Assembly: GCF_000474945.1 (NCBI RefSeq)
Contig: NZ_AXDW01000011.1
Location: 179,255 to 243,254 of the forward strand
Direction: 5' to 3'
Length of the DNA: 64,000 bases
Origin: Solimonas soli DSM 21787
Lineage (GTDB): Bacteria; Pseudomonadota; Gammaproteobacteria; Nevskiales; Nevskiaceae
Both the position numbers and the translations under genes were made by a program. The notes beneath the pieces were generated by a model that did no database searches, was not told the origin of the DNA, and was given only the letters and a program-made list of their open reading frames with translations. Each line of letters begins with the position of its first letter. The stretch's first letter is position 1. Shown piece by piece: positions 42,275-54,338 of the stretch.

Positions 42275-42569
42275 CGCGACGATCGGGCGGGCCTCCTTGC
42301 CGCGACGGCAAGAGGCCGCGTCGCGCGCGCGACATGCGCGGCGCCGCGGCGGCACGGGCGCCGACGGCCCTTCGCTTCAGCCTTCGCCTTTTTCCGCGGC
42401 CGCCCGCCAATGCCGGTCCGGCGGTACGCTGAAGGCGATGCGCGTGCGCTATGCGGCAGGTAAAGCGCGTCGTAGCGGCCGGGCTGCGCCTCGGCGTCAT
42501 GCCGCGCCAGCACGGCGTCGTCGGCGATTTCGTCGTCGCCCGGGCGCAGGGCCGCTTCATCAAGTGACG
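42275..42569. other. Gap with no recognisable gene
   Basis: The stretch between the CoA-transferase stop and the secreted-protein fragment shows no family motif on either strand. It may be the decayed 5' part of that fragment's gene. Confidence 0.4.
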
Positions 42570-42728
42570 ACGCCTGCGCCGCTCGGCAGCTTCCGGTTCT
42601 CCGACGTGGCGATGGACGCCGCCGGCGACTTCGCCGCGACCTGGAGCGCCGCCTGGATCGAGTATCCGTCCGGTCCGGACGGCATTCTCTATTCGCGCAT
42701 CGACGCGCGGCTGTTCGGCGGCCCCTGA
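42570..42728 (+). pseudogene. 3' fragment of a propeller-type secreted protein
   Basis: The frame reads FRFSDVAMDAAGDFAATWSA, then a DGILYSRIDARLF segment and a stop. It follows the repeat pattern xDAxGDFxxxWxxxxxDGxxxxIxARLF seen in the GlyGly-CTERM protein at 20249-21988. It has no signal peptide or credible start and covers roughly one repeat. It overlaps the convergent histidine kinase gene by 40 nt. Confidence 0.45.
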
Positions 42729-43876
42729 AACCGCTGCGTCTCGCGCGCCGCGTCCTCGTCCGCGGCCGCGCCGCGCGGCAGGCGCACCACGAAGCAGGTC
42801 TGCGCGCCGGCCGATTCCACCTCGACCTCGCCGCCGTGCGCGTCGACGATCTGCTTGACGATGTACAGGCCCAGGCCGAGTCCATCGCGGCGGCCCTCGT
42901 TCTGGCTGCGGCCGCGGAAGGGATCGAACAGCATCGGCAGCAGCTCCGGCGGAATGCGGCCGCCGTTGCGCACGCTGAATGTCGCCGCGCCGGGCGCGCG
43001 GCCGTCGAGATGGATTTCCACGGCGCCGGCCGCATCGCCGTGCTTGAGCGCGTTGCCGATCAGGTTCGAGGCGACCTGCGCGAGACGGTCGGCATCCCAT
43101 TCGCCGCCGAGGTCGCCATCCTCGGTGATGGTGATGCGGCGCTGCGGATGCGCGGCGCGGTGCTCGTGCACGACGCGGCGCACCAGCACGCCGAGATCGG
43201 CCGCTTCGCGGCGGATGGCGATGCCGCCGGCGAGACGCGCGCGCACCACGTCGAGCAGGTCGTCGATCATGCGCGCCATGCGCTGCGAGCTGGAGATGAT
43301 GCGCGAGGTGAGCGCGGCGACGCGCTCCGGCGTCGCCCCCTCGATCGCCGACGCCATCAGCATCACCGCCGACAGCGGATTGCGCAGATCGTGGCCGAGC
43401 ACGGCCATGAACATCTCGGCCAGGTGCAGGGCCTCGGTGCGTTCGCGCAGCTCGTATGCGAGCTGCTGCTGCTGGCGGTACAGGCGGAAGAACACGTCCG
43501 CCTTGTTGCGCAGGATCACCGGGTTGATCGGCTTGTGCAGGAAGTCGACGCCGCCGCTCTCGTAGCCCTTGAACACGCGGCGCTCGTCGCGGCCGCCGGC
43601 GGTGATGAAGATGATCGGCACGTGCCGCGTGCGTTCGCTGCCGCGCATCAGCTCGGCGAGCTGGAAACCGTCCATCTCCGGCATCTGCACGTCGAGCAGG
43701 GCCAGCGCGATGTCGTGCGCGAGCAGCAGTTCCAGCGCCTCGACACCGGAACGCGCGGTGAGCAGTTCGACGTCGTCGCTGCGCAGCAGCGCCGCGAGCG
43801 CGAGCAGGTTGGCGTCGACGTCGTCGACCAGCAGGCATTTGATGCGCGTCGGCGGGGGCGGGTTTTCAAGCGGCAT
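42689..43876 (-). CDS. Response regulator - histidine kinase hybrid (REC-HK)
   Basis: A 395-residue soluble protein. An N-terminal receiver (LLVDDVDANLLALAALL; phospho-acceptor Asp in LLDVQMPEMDGF; Lys in HKPI) is joined by a coiled coil to a HisKA domain (LGHDLRNPLSAV, His about residue 168). A HATPase domain follows (NLIGNALKHGD, GLGLGLYIVKQI). It is the last gene of a minus-strand overlapping series with HK, CheR and CheB, sharing 11 nt with the CheB gene. It probably receives phosphate from the large kinase, or relays its own, to a target outside the window. Confidence 0.9.
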   Translation of the reverse strand: MPLENPPPPTRIKCLLVDDVDANLLALAALLRSDDVELLTARSGVEALELLLAHDIALALLDVQMPEMDGFQLAELMRGSERTRHVPIIFITAGGRDERRVFKGYESGGVDFLHKPINPVILRNKADVFFRLYRQQQQLAYELRERTEALHLAEMFMAVLGHDLRNPLSAVMLMASAIEGATPERVAALTSRIISSSQRMARMIDDLLDVVRARLAGGIAIRREAADLGVLVRRVVHEHRAAHPQRRITITEDGDLGGEWDADRLAQVASNLIGNALKHGDAAGAVEIHLDGRAPGAATFSVRNGGRIPPELLPMLFDPFRGRSQNEGRRDGLGLGLYIVKQIVDAHGGEVEVESAGAQTCFVVRLPRGAAADEDAARETQRFQGPPNSRASMRE

Positions 43877-44465
43877 GGTCACGTTCCAGGGCGTGCAGCA
43901 GATCGCGAATCGCTTCGAGCGACATGACGAGGGCGGCGGCGGTGCGCTGCAGGGCGGCGGCCGGCATGGTCTCGGCCTGCGCGCCGCGCGGGTCCTGGAC
44001 CACGGCCATGCCGCCGGCGCGATGCACGGCGGCGAGGCCGGCGGCGCCGTCGTCGTTGGCGCCGCTGAGGATGATGCCGAGCAGATGCGCGCCGTAGGCA
44101 TCGGCGGCCGATTCGAACAGCACGTCGATCGAGGGGCGCGAGAAGTGCACCAGTTCGTCGGCCGACAGCGCGAGCTGCGGGCCGCGATCGACCAGCAAGT
44201 GATAGTCGGGCGGCGCGAAGTACACCGTGCCGGGCGCGACCGGCTCCTTGTCGTCGGCCTCGCGCACCGGCCGCGCGCAGCGCGGCGCGAAGATGTCGAC
44301 CAGCAGGCTCGGCCGATCGCGCGGGATGTGCTGCACGATCAGCACCGGCGCGCGCAGCTGCGCCGGTAGCGCCGGCAGCAGCAGGCCGAGCGCCTCGATG
44401 CCGCCGGCCGAGGCGCCGATGACGACGGCGTCGATGCGCCGCTGCGCAAATGCAACGTCGTTCAT
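43866..44465 (-). CDS. CheB-type methylesterase (stand-alone domain)
   Basis: A 199-residue CheB_methylest domain. The catalytic Ser lies in GASAGG (about residue 17), the His in VQHIPRD, and the Asp in [10 protein letters not shown]. The usual N-terminal receiver domain is absent. It overlaps the CheR gene by 4 nt and the REC-HK gene by 11 nt. No methyl-accepting chemotaxis protein, CheA or CheW gene is nearby, so it probably acts in a non-flagellar signalling module. Confidence 0.9.
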   Translation of the reverse strand: MNDVAFAQRRIDAVVIGASAGGIEALGLLLPALPAQLRAPVLIVQHIPRDRPSLLVDIFAPRCARPVREADDKEPVAPGTVYFAPPDYHLLVDRGPQLALSADELVHFSRPSIDVLFESAADAYGAHLLGIILSGANDDGAAGLAAVHRAGGMAVVQDPRGAQAETMPAAALQRTAAALVMSLEAIRDLLHALERDHAA

Positions 44466-45321
44466 GCGCCCTCCCGCTTGCGGAACACGCGATCCTCGCG
44501 CGCGACTTCCTCGAAGGCCTCGGCGTGCGCCGAGAAGCGCAGCGATTCGCGCGAGCCGATGCCGAGGAAGCCGCGCCGGCACAGCGCCTCGCGGAACAGG
44601 CCCAGGGCGCGGTCCTGAAGCTCGCGGTTGAAGTAGATCAGCACGTTGCGGCACGACACCAGCTGCACCTCGGCGAACACGCTGTCGGTGGCGAGGCTGT
44701 GGTCGCAGAACACGATGTGCTTCTTCAGCGAGCGGTCGAACAGGGCGCGACCGTAGGCCGCCGTGTAGTAATCGGACAGCGAGCCGGGGGCGCCGGACAG
44801 GCGATGGTTCTCGGTGAAACCCGGCACGCGGTCCATCTCGTAGACGCCGGCCTCGGCGCGCTGCAGCGCCTGCGGATTGATGTCGGTGGCGTAGATCAGC
44901 GTGCGTTCGAGCAGGCCTTCCTCGCGCAGCAGGATGGCGAGCGAATAGACCTCCTCGCCGCTGCTGCAGCCGGCGATCCACACCTTCAGCGACGGATAGG
45001 TCCGCAGATGCGGCACCACGCGCTCGCGCAGGGCGCGGAAGTAGGCGGGATCGCGGAACAGGTCGCTGACCTGCACGGTGAGGTAATCGAGCAGCGGCGG
45101 GAACAGCTCCGGCTGGTGCAGCAGGCGGTCCTGCAGCTGCGACAGCGTGCGGCAGGCGAAGCGTTCGAGCGCGGTGCGCAGGCGGCGGCGCAGGGAGGCG
45201 CCGGCGTAGGCGCGGAAGTCGTAGTGGTACTTCAGGTAGATCGCGTCGAGCAGCAGCTGCATCTCGATCTCGAAGACCGGATCGAGCGGCGGCTCGGGCG
45301 GCGTTTCCGCCGCGGCGCGGT

Positions 45322-45337
<16 letters not shown>
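44462..45337 (-). CDS. CheR-type methyltransferase
   Basis: A 291-residue SAM-dependent glutamate methyltransferase with the CheR N-terminal helical domain ([20 protein letters not shown]), SAM motif [28 protein letters not shown] and [10 protein letters not shown]. It lacks the TPR tail found in some CheR proteins. The start at 45337 overlaps the hybrid kinase gene by 16 nt, indicating translational coupling. It probably methylates the coupled kinase's linker or an unseen receptor. Confidence 0.92.
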
Positions 45338-48762
<3,425 letters not shown>

Positions 48763-48956
48763 GCGGCGTCCTTGCTTGGGTTTTTCCCCGGCACCGCGCC
48801 GCGGCACCGCCATCGGGCATTCCGCCGCATGGCAGCGCGCATCTCCTGCGCCGTACAAGAGCCCATCGCTCGATGAGCCCGGGGAGCGAGCGATCATAGC
48901 GGAGCCCTTGCCCTGTCGCGCAAGCCACTGCCGGCCTGCTCCGGCATACTCGCGGC

Positions 48957-49790
48957 ATGAGCGACATCGCCCTGCGCGACTTCATCGACCGGCATCCGCG
49001 CCTGTTCGTCCTGAGCGGCGCCGGCGTCAGCACCGACTCCGGCATTCCCGACTATCGCGATGCCGACGGCGCCTGGAAACGCGCTCCGCCGGTGACCTAT
49101 CAGGCCTTCATGGGCGAGCCCGCGACCCGGCAGCGCTACTGGGCGCGCAGTGTCGTCGGCTGGCGCCTGTTCGGACGCTCGCAGCCGAACAGCGCGCACC
49201 GCGCGCTGGCGGCGCTGGAGAGCCGCGGCGGCGTCGAGCTGCTGCTGACGCAGAACGTCGACCGCCTGCACCAGCAGGCGGGCAGTGAACGGGTCGTCGA
49301 TCTGCACGGCCGGCTCGATCTCGTGCGCTGCATGTCCTGCGGGCGGCGCTGGCCGCGCGCGGAGTTCCAGCAGCTCCTGCTGCAGCGCAATCCGGCGTGG
49401 GCGACCCTCGACGCCGGCATCGCGCCGGACGGCGACGCCGATCTCGAGCACGCCGATTTCTCTTCCTTCGCGGTGCCGCCGTGCCCGGCCTGTGGCGGCC
49501 TGCTGAAGCCGGACGTGGTGTTCTTCGGCGAGAGCGTGCCGCGCGAGCGTGTCGACGCGGCGATGGCCGCGCTGCGGGCGGCCGACGCGATGCTCGTCGT
49601 CGGGTCCTCGCTGATGGTGTGGTCCGGCTACCGCTTCGCGCAGGCGGCGGCCCGGGCCGGCAAGCCGCTCGCCGCGGTCAATCTCGGCCGCACGCGCGCC
49701 GACGATCTGCTGCAGCTGAAAGTCGCGCAGCCGGCGGCCGAGGCGCTGGCCTTCCTGCTCGCCGGCGAAGCGGCCGCAATCGCCGGCTGA
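48957..49790 (+). CDS. Sir2 family NAD-dependent protein deacylase (sirtuin)
   Basis: A 277-residue sirtuin. It has NAD-binding GAGVSTDSGIPDYRD (about residues 21-35), TQNVDRLHQQAGS, and catalytic His in DLHG. The zinc site is formed by CMSCG and CPACGG, with FFGESVP between the fold halves. The length is usual for bacterial class II-like sirtuins. It may regulate acyl-CoA enzymes by lysine deacylation, a general sirtuin role. It abuts the convergent 81-residue protein gene with no gap. Confidence 0.92.
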   Translation: MSDIALRDFIDRHPRLFVLSGAGVSTDSGIPDYRDADGAWKRAPPVTYQAFMGEPATRQRYWARSVVGWRLFGRSQPNSAHRALAALESRGGVELLLTQNVDRLHQQAGSERVVDLHGRLDLVRCMSCGRRWPRAEFQQLLLQRNPAWATLDAGIAPDGDADLEHADFSSFAVPPCPACGGLLKPDVVFFGESVPRERVDAAMAALRAADAMLVVGSSLMVWSGYRFAQAAARAGKPLAAVNLGRTRADDLLQLKVAQPAAEALAFLLAGEAAAIAG

Positions 49791-50036
49791 TCAGTCGACG
49801 ATGGCTTCGTCGACGCGCGTGCTCTGCGTGTCGATCTGCAGGCCGGCGTGCTTGCGGCGCACGGCGGCGATCGCTTCCTCGACGCTGGCGCCGGCCTGCG
49901 CGACGTCGAAGCCGACCAGCTCGGCGGTCAGCGCTTCACCGGCGGTGTTCTGGCGCAGATCGCGGCGCCAGAAATCGAAGTAGTCCTTCTCGCGGCCTTT
50001 ATGAATCACGCGAATGTAGTAACGGGCCTTGGCCAT
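49791..50036 (-). CDS. Small protein of unknown function (81 residues)
   Basis: A charged, soluble 81-residue protein (starts MAKARYYIRVIHKG; ends TQSTRVDEAIVD). GGAGAATGATCC precedes the ATG. I do not recognise a family. The codon pattern and ribosome binding site support a real gene. The 44-residue Lys-rich protein gene lies 51 nt upstream on the same strand, so the two may be cotranscribed. Confidence 0.7.
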   Translation of the reverse strand: MAKARYYIRVIHKGREKDYFDFWRRDLRQNTAGEALTAELVGFDVAQAGASVEEAIAAVRRKHAGLQIDTQSTRVDEAIVD

Positions 50037-50087
50037 GGATCATTCTCCAGCGGAACGGCGAGTGGGAGCGGGCTGCGACGGCACAGC

Positions 50088-50222
50088 TCACTGCAAAGTC
50101 CCGCCCTCCGGCGGCGTGCCGACCGAGCGCGCAGCGGCCTTGCGCTGCTCCTTCTCGTCCTTCTTCTTTTTCTTGGCCAGCTCGCGCTGGCGTTTCTCGA
50201 ATCCGTAATTGGTCTTGGCCAT
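50088..50222 (-). CDS. Conserved Lys-rich small protein (44 residues)
   Basis: A 44-residue basic protein starting MAKTNYGFEKRQRELAKKKK, followed by a charged stretch and a short Pro/Gly tail. Very similar small proteins with the N-terminal pattern NYGFEKRQ-(R/K)-ELAKKKKK are widely annotated as hypothetical in proteobacteria. GGAGCGACAACG precedes the ATG. The role is unknown; the charge suggests nucleic-acid or ribosome contact (inference). Confidence 0.75.
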   Translation of the reverse strand: MAKTNYGFEKRQRELAKKKKKDEKEQRKAAARSVGTPPEGGTLQ

Positions 50223-50447
50223 CGTTGTCGCTCCGATGCGGTGGAGGGCGCCGCTGCACGCAACGGCGAAAGGCGCCGGCGAGCTGCCGGCCTGCGCAGG
50301 TCCGGGATCGAAGGCGCGAGGCGCGAGCGGTCGGGGAGGCCGGCGGACGATCTCCGCTGGCGGCGTGGACTCACGCCGAAGGCTGGGGAAGGGCGGCGAG
50401 GATACGCTGCCGGGGTCGACAAGTCGAACGGCGACGAGGCGTCATCC

Positions 50448-50469
50448 TTTGTATCACCCGTTTGTATCA
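50448..50469 (+). promoter_or_regulatory. Direct repeat TTTGTATCA-cccg-TTTGTATCA
   Basis: Two exact 9-nt AT-rich direct repeats, 13 nt apart start to start, lie about 100-120 bp before the DUF35 gene. They stand out against the local GC-rich sequence and could be a regulator site. The rest of the 50223-50566 gap holds nothing I recognise. Confidence 0.4.
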
Positions 50470-50566
50470 GGCCGCACCGGCGTTGCGCCGGCTATCGTCG
50501 ATCCAGCATCGTCGCCCGCGTCACGTGCGGCGACCCGAAATCCAGATCCCAGGTTCAGGACACACG

Positions 50567-51013
50567 ATGAGCACTCCGACCGACAGCGCGCCGGCGGCAC
50601 CCGCCGCGCCCAAGCCCACACGCATTCCGCCGATCGTCACGCTCGACGCGAAGTTCTTCTGGGACGCGGCCGATCAGGAGCAGTTCGTCGGCCAGAAGTG
50701 CGGCGACTGCGGGCTGTTCACCTTCCCGCCGCGGCCGATGTGTCCGCAGTGCTTCAGCCTGAACCGGCAGATCGTGCCGCTGTCGGGTCGCGGCACCGTG
50801 CATGGCTGGACGATTCCGCGCCATCCGGCGCCGTTCGGCTTCAAGGAGGCGCCGATCGTCGCGGTGATCCAGCTCGAGGAAGGCATCCGCTTCGTCTCCA
50901 ACGTCGTCGACTGCGCGCACGACGAAATCCGCCCGGACATGCCGGTCGTGGTGACGTTCGAGGCGACCATGAACAACCACAAGGTCCCCGTCTTCAAGCC
51001 GGCCGGAAAATAA
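50567..51013 (+). CDS. Zn-ribbon / OB-fold protein (DUF35, ChsH2-like)
   Basis: A 148-residue DUF35 protein. An Ala/Pro-rich start leads to a helix (DAKFFWDAADQEQFVGQKC), a rubredoxin-like zinc ribbon CGDCGLFTFPPRPMCPQC, and an OB-fold (GTVHGWTI, APIVAVIQLEEGIRFVSNVV). DUF35 proteins bind acyl-CoA and partner thiolase-like enzymes. In mycobacteria the DUF35 part of ChsH2 supports the Ltp2 steroid aldolase. The gene lies 19 nt upstream of a thiolase-like gene, the typical arrangement. Confidence 0.9.
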   Translation: MSTPTDSAPAAPAAPKPTRIPPIVTLDAKFFWDAADQEQFVGQKCGDCGLFTFPPRPMCPQCFSLNRQIVPLSGRGTVHGWTIPRHPAPFGFKEAPIVAVIQLEEGIRFVSNVVDCAHDEIRPDMPVVVTFEATMNNHKVPVFKPAGK

Positions 51014-51032
51014 GAAGAACGAGAACGCAGAC

Positions 51033-52208
51033 ATGGCAAGAAAATTCACGGAAGCGGCGATCGCCGGCATCGGCCAGACCGAGTTCTCCAAGGCCTCGGG
51101 CCGCAGCGAGCTGCAGCTCGCCGCCGAGTGCGCGCTGGCGGCCTGCCGCGACGCCGGGGTCAACCCGCACGACATCGACGGCATGATCACCTTCACCATC
51201 GACAACAGCGACGAGATCAATCTCGCGCGCTGCCTCGGCGTGAAGGATCTGGCGTACACCACGCGCATCCCGGGCGGCGGCGCGGCGGCGGCGGCGACGA
51301 TCTACCAGGCGATGGCCGCGGTCAACGCCGGCCTGTGCAACAACGTGCTGATCTGGCGCGCGATGAACGAACGCAGCCAGTACCGCTTCGGCCAGAATCC
51401 GCAGGGCCAGCAGATGCAGTACCAGTCGGGCAACGGTACCGGCTCGCTGCTGTGGTGCGTGCCCTACGGCGCGATGACGCCGGCGAGCTGGGGCGCGCTG
51501 CAGGCGGCGCGCTACATGCAGAAGTACGGCGTGACGAACCGCGATCTCGGCTACATCAGCGTGCAGCAGCGCGCCTACGCGGCGAACAATCCGGCGGCGT
51601 GGTTCTACGGCAAGCCGATCACGCTCGAGGATCATCAGAGCTCGAAGTGGATCCAGGAGCCCTGGCTGCGCCTGCTCGACTGCTGCCAGGAGAGCGACGG
51701 CGGCGTGGCGATCCTCGTCACCAGCCTCGACCGTGCGCGCGATCTGCAGCAGAAGCCAGTGCACATCCTCGGCGCCACGCAGTCGATTCCGTACAACGTG
51801 GAAGTGATCTCCAATTACTACCACGACGATCTCACGGTGATGCCGGAGGCGCAGGGCGTCGCCAAACGCCTGTGGGCGATGACCGGCCTGGCGCCCTCCG
51901 ACATGCAGATGGCGGCGATCTACGACGCCTTCACCCCGCACGTGCTGCTGCAGCTCGAAGCCTTCGGCTTCTGCAAGCCGGGCGAGGGCAAGGATTTCGT
52001 CAAATCCGGCGGCATGGCGCTCGACGGACCGCTGCCGACCAACACCAACGGCGGCCTCAGCGGCGAGGCCTACATCCACGGCATGAACAGCATGATCGAG
52101 GGCGTGCGGCAGATTCGCGGCACCTCGCACAACCAGGTGACGAAGAAGACCGTCGAGCACGTGCTCGTCTCGTCGGGCATGGCCGGCGCCGTGCTCGCGC
52201 GCGCCTGA
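51033..52208 (+). CDS. Thiolase-like protein (Ltp2 / SCP2-thiolase type)
   Basis: A 391-residue thiolase-fold protein. The position expected to hold the nucleophilic Cys is Ala-rich (IPGGGAAAAATIYQAM), so Claisen thiolysis is unlikely. C-terminal motifs are YDAFTPHVLLQLEAFGFC and NTNGGLSGEAYIHGM, normal for the lipid-transfer/SCP2 branch. Pairing with DUF35 and loss of Cys match the Ltp2-type retro-aldolases that cut steroid side chains, although other Cys-less members are uncharacterised. AGAAGAACGAG precedes the ATG. A hydrolase gene follows after 16 nt. Confidence 0.88.
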   Translation: MARKFTEAAIAGIGQTEFSKASGRSELQLAAECALAACRDAGVNPHDIDGMITFTIDNSDEINLARCLGVKDLAYTTRIPGGGAAAAATIYQAMAAVNAGLCNNVLIWRAMNERSQYRFGQNPQGQQMQYQSGNGTGSLLWCVPYGAMTPASWGALQAARYMQKYGVTNRDLGYISVQQRAYAANNPAAWFYGKPITLEDHQSSKWIQEPWLRLLDCCQESDGGVAILVTSLDRARDLQQKPVHILGATQSIPYNVEVISNYYHDDLTVMPEAQGVAKRLWAMTGLAPSDMQMAAIYDAFTPHVLLQLEAFGFCKPGEGKDFVKSGGMALDGPLPTNTNGGLSGEAYIHGMNSMIEGVRQIRGTSHNQVTKKTVEHVLVSSGMAGAVLARA

Positions 52209-52224
52209 GGCCCGCGCGAAGCGC

Positions 52225-53262
52225 ATGACGAGCGAGGCCGAAGGCGTGGCCGCGCCGCTGACGCTGCGGCTCGACGCCGGCGCGAGCCTGCCCGGCGAGC
52301 GCGCGCCGCGGATCGCCGTCGATCTGTTCGCGCCGCCGCCGGACGTGCCGCCGCGCGCGCTGCTGTGGTGTCTGCCGGGCGGCAACATGAATCGCCGCTA
52401 CTTTGACTTGATCCCGCCCGCCAAGGCGGGCGGGGGCGATCTGCTGCCGCCGGCGGAAGGCGGCGGTCCGCCCGACACGAGCTTCAGCTTCGCGCGCGCG
52501 ATGGCCGCGCAGGGCTTCGTCGTCGCCGCCGTCGATTACCTCGGCCTCGGCGACAGCAGCAAGCCGGACGACGGCTGGCTGTGCACGCCGGACACGCTGA
52601 CCGCGATCCATCGCCACGTCCATGAAACGCTGATGGCGAAGCTGCGCGACGGCAGCGCGCATCCGCGGCTCGGCGCGCTGCCGGACCTCGCCAGCATCGG
52701 CGTCGGCCATTCGATGGGCGCAATGATGACGATCCTGCAGCAGCACGCGCATGCGCCGCACGCGGCCGTCGTGCTGCTCGGCTTCTCGACGCGTGGCCTG
52801 CCGGAGTACGCGCCGCCGCCGCTCAAGGACATCGGCGATCCGCTCGCCGCACGGCCGCTGCTGCTCGACATCGCCCGGAAGATGTACGGCGGCCAGGCCT
52901 ATCCCGTGATTCACGCCGCGCGCGCCGGCAACAGCGAGCTGTTCGGCAGCAGCAAAGCCGAGCCGGCCGGCGTGGCCGCGCTCAAGGCCGCGACCGACTG
53001 CCTGCTGCCCATTCCCGCGACGCTGTCGATCGTGCCCGGCAACGTCGCGCCGGAAGCGGCGAGCATCGCGGTGCCGGTGTTTCTCGGCGTCGGCGCCCGC
53101 GACATGGTCGGCCCCGCGCATCAGGTGCCGGCGGCGTTCAGCGGTTCGTCCGACATCACGCTGCTCGTGCTGCCGGAGACCGGGCACAGTCATTTCCTGT
53201 TTCCGGCGCGCGCGCAGCTGTTCCGGCGCGTCGGCGCGTGGCAGGCGGCCCTGCGCGCCTGA
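52225..53262 (+). CDS. Alpha/beta hydrolase with in-frame palindromic insertion
   Basis: A 345-residue alpha/beta hydrolase. It has the oxyanion region WCLPGGNMNRRYFD, VVAAVDYLGLGDSS, a nucleophile elbow GVGHSMGAM, and a late ETGHSHF with the likely catalytic His. The segment IPPAKAGGGDLLPPAEGGGP (about residues 63-82) is encoded by two GC palindromes and looks like inserted sequence in a loop before the FARAMAAQGF helix. The gene continues the DUF35-thiolase operon. The substrate is unknown; a CoA ester or lactone is possible. Confidence 0.85.
   Translation: MTSEAEGVAAPLTLRLDAGASLPGERAPRIAVDLFAPPPDVPPRALLWCLPGGNMNRRYFDLIPPAKAGGGDLLPPAEGGGPPDTSFSFARAMAAQGFVVAAVDYLGLGDSSKPDDGWLCTPDTLTAIHRHVHETLMAKLRDGSAHPRLGALPDLASIGVGHSMGAMMTILQQHAHAPHAAVVLLGFSTRGLPEYAPPPLKDIGDPLAARPLLLDIARKMYGGQAYPVIHAARAGNSELFGSSKAEPAGVAALKAATDCLLPIPATLSIVPGNVAPEAASIAVPVFLGVGARDMVGPAHQVPAAFSGSSDITLLVLPETGHSHFLFPARAQLFRRVGAWQAALRA
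52413..52466. repeat. Palindrome pair inside the hydrolase gene
   Basis: CCCGCCCGCC / GGCGGGCGGG (52413-52434) and CCGCCGGCGG / CGGCGG (52446-52466) form two hairpins separated by about 11 nt. They lie in frame in the coding sequence and encode Pro/Gly/Ala-rich residues unlike the rest of the protein. Confidence 0.55.
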
Positions 53263-53303
53263 AGGCGCCGCATCGCGGCGCCGGGCCGCGCGATTGGCCG
53301 CCG

Positions 53304-53573
53304 CTATTCGACCTTGGTGACGATGCCGTCCTTGATCGCGACCAGGCCGTCCATCTTCTTGCCGTTGCCGTCGCACTTGATGCGGATGTTGACGGAACCG
53401 TCGTCGGCGACCGACTTGCTGCTGGCGCCGCAGGTTTTCGGCAACTGCGCCAGGAATTTGTCGGCCTGCTTCATGTCGGCCGGATTGGCCTCGGCCGCCT
53501 GCGCCAGTCCCGCGGCCGCGCACAGCGCCGCCAGCAGCAGAAGACCGGCCGTCGCTTCGATATTGCGTCGCAT
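53304..53573 (-). CDS. Small secreted protein of unknown function
   Basis: An 89-residue protein with a clear signal peptide (LLLLAALCAAAGLAQA, cleavage about residue 26) and a mature part with two Cys (TCGASSKS, IKCDGNGK) that may form a disulphide. I do not recognise a family. Codon use and signal support a real gene. The ribosome binding site (GGAGGG) is about 8 nt before the ATG. Confidence 0.7.
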   Translation of the reverse strand: MRRNIEATAGLLLLAALCAAAGLAQAAEANPADMKQADKFLAQLPKTCGASSKSVADDGSVNIRIKCDGNGKKMDGLVAIKDGIVTKVE

Positions 53574-53670
53574 GTGAATCCCTCCACGTGGGCGGCAGAT
53601 CCGCCGTTCGTTGCGCGATTGTCCGGTGCCCAGCTGAAGTCGCGCTGTACGCGCGCCGTCCCGCGCGCGG

Positions 53671-54029
53671 TCAGCAGCTCGTCGCTGAACTCGCTGACGT
53701 CGAGCGCCGCCTTGCGGTTGTCTTCTTGCTGCGTGCGGACAGCAGCTTTGTCCGCAGCAGGCGCTCGCCGCGCATGACGTACAGGATGTAAATGCGATCG
53801 TCATCCCGACGATAGAAAATCCGGCAGGGCGCCTCGACGATTCGCCGGTAGCGCCAGCCCTTGAGTTCCTGCGGCTTCGATCCGCTCCGGGATGAGCCGC
53901 CAGCTGACCGACGTGCTGAAAAACGCGCCGCACCAGTTCTTTGGCGGCTTCCGGATTTTCCAGGGCGGTATAGTCGGCGATGGCGTCGAGATCACTCGGT
54001 GCCGGTTCGGTCCGGACTGGCACTCCCAT
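53671..54029 (-). pseudogene. RelE/ParE-type toxin gene, frameshifted
   Basis: The first part reads DLDAIADYTALENPEAAKEL then VRRVFQHVGQLAAHP. After a frameshift near 53890 the family continues with LKGWRYRRIVEAPCRIFY, RRDDDRIYILYVMRGERLL and a stop at 53671. Together these form an ordinary ParE toxin. No antitoxin gene (normally directly upstream and overlapping) is recognisable, so the module is broken. Confidence 0.75.
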
Positions 54030-54338
54030 GGCGACAAGCGCCGTATCGCGGCGACCCGAATCACCAGGCCCTGCACCGCGGTTCCTTCACCATCGCCTGT
54101 CCTCGACATCGAGGGCTCGGCGTGTACGGCGGGGCCTGCGTCGGCGCGGCATGCGAAAGGTCCGGGAAGCGGTTCGCGGCGACGGCGAACGCCGGCGCCG
54201 GCCGCAGGCAATGAGGATCTCCCGGCGGGGCGTGCGCCGCCGCGCGCCCCGAGTCGGACTCACCTCCCACAAGTGGACGGGGTCGGAAGGCGGCGGCTTC
54301 CTTACAGTTCACGCACCCACGTCGAGGAGAAGGACAGC
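54030..54338. other. Gap upstream of the toxin remnant without a supportable gene
   Basis: About 309 bp where a ParD-like antitoxin would be expected. Neither strand shows an antitoxin motif, an alternative family or a repeat. The last 15 bp include GAGGAGAAGGA, the ribosome binding site of the next gene. Confidence 0.5.

Noticed and set aside
39479..42355. A 958-residue minus-strand frame opposite the CoA-transferase gene
   Set aside because: No recognisable domain; it mirrors two well-conserved CaiB/BaiF domains on the plus strand.
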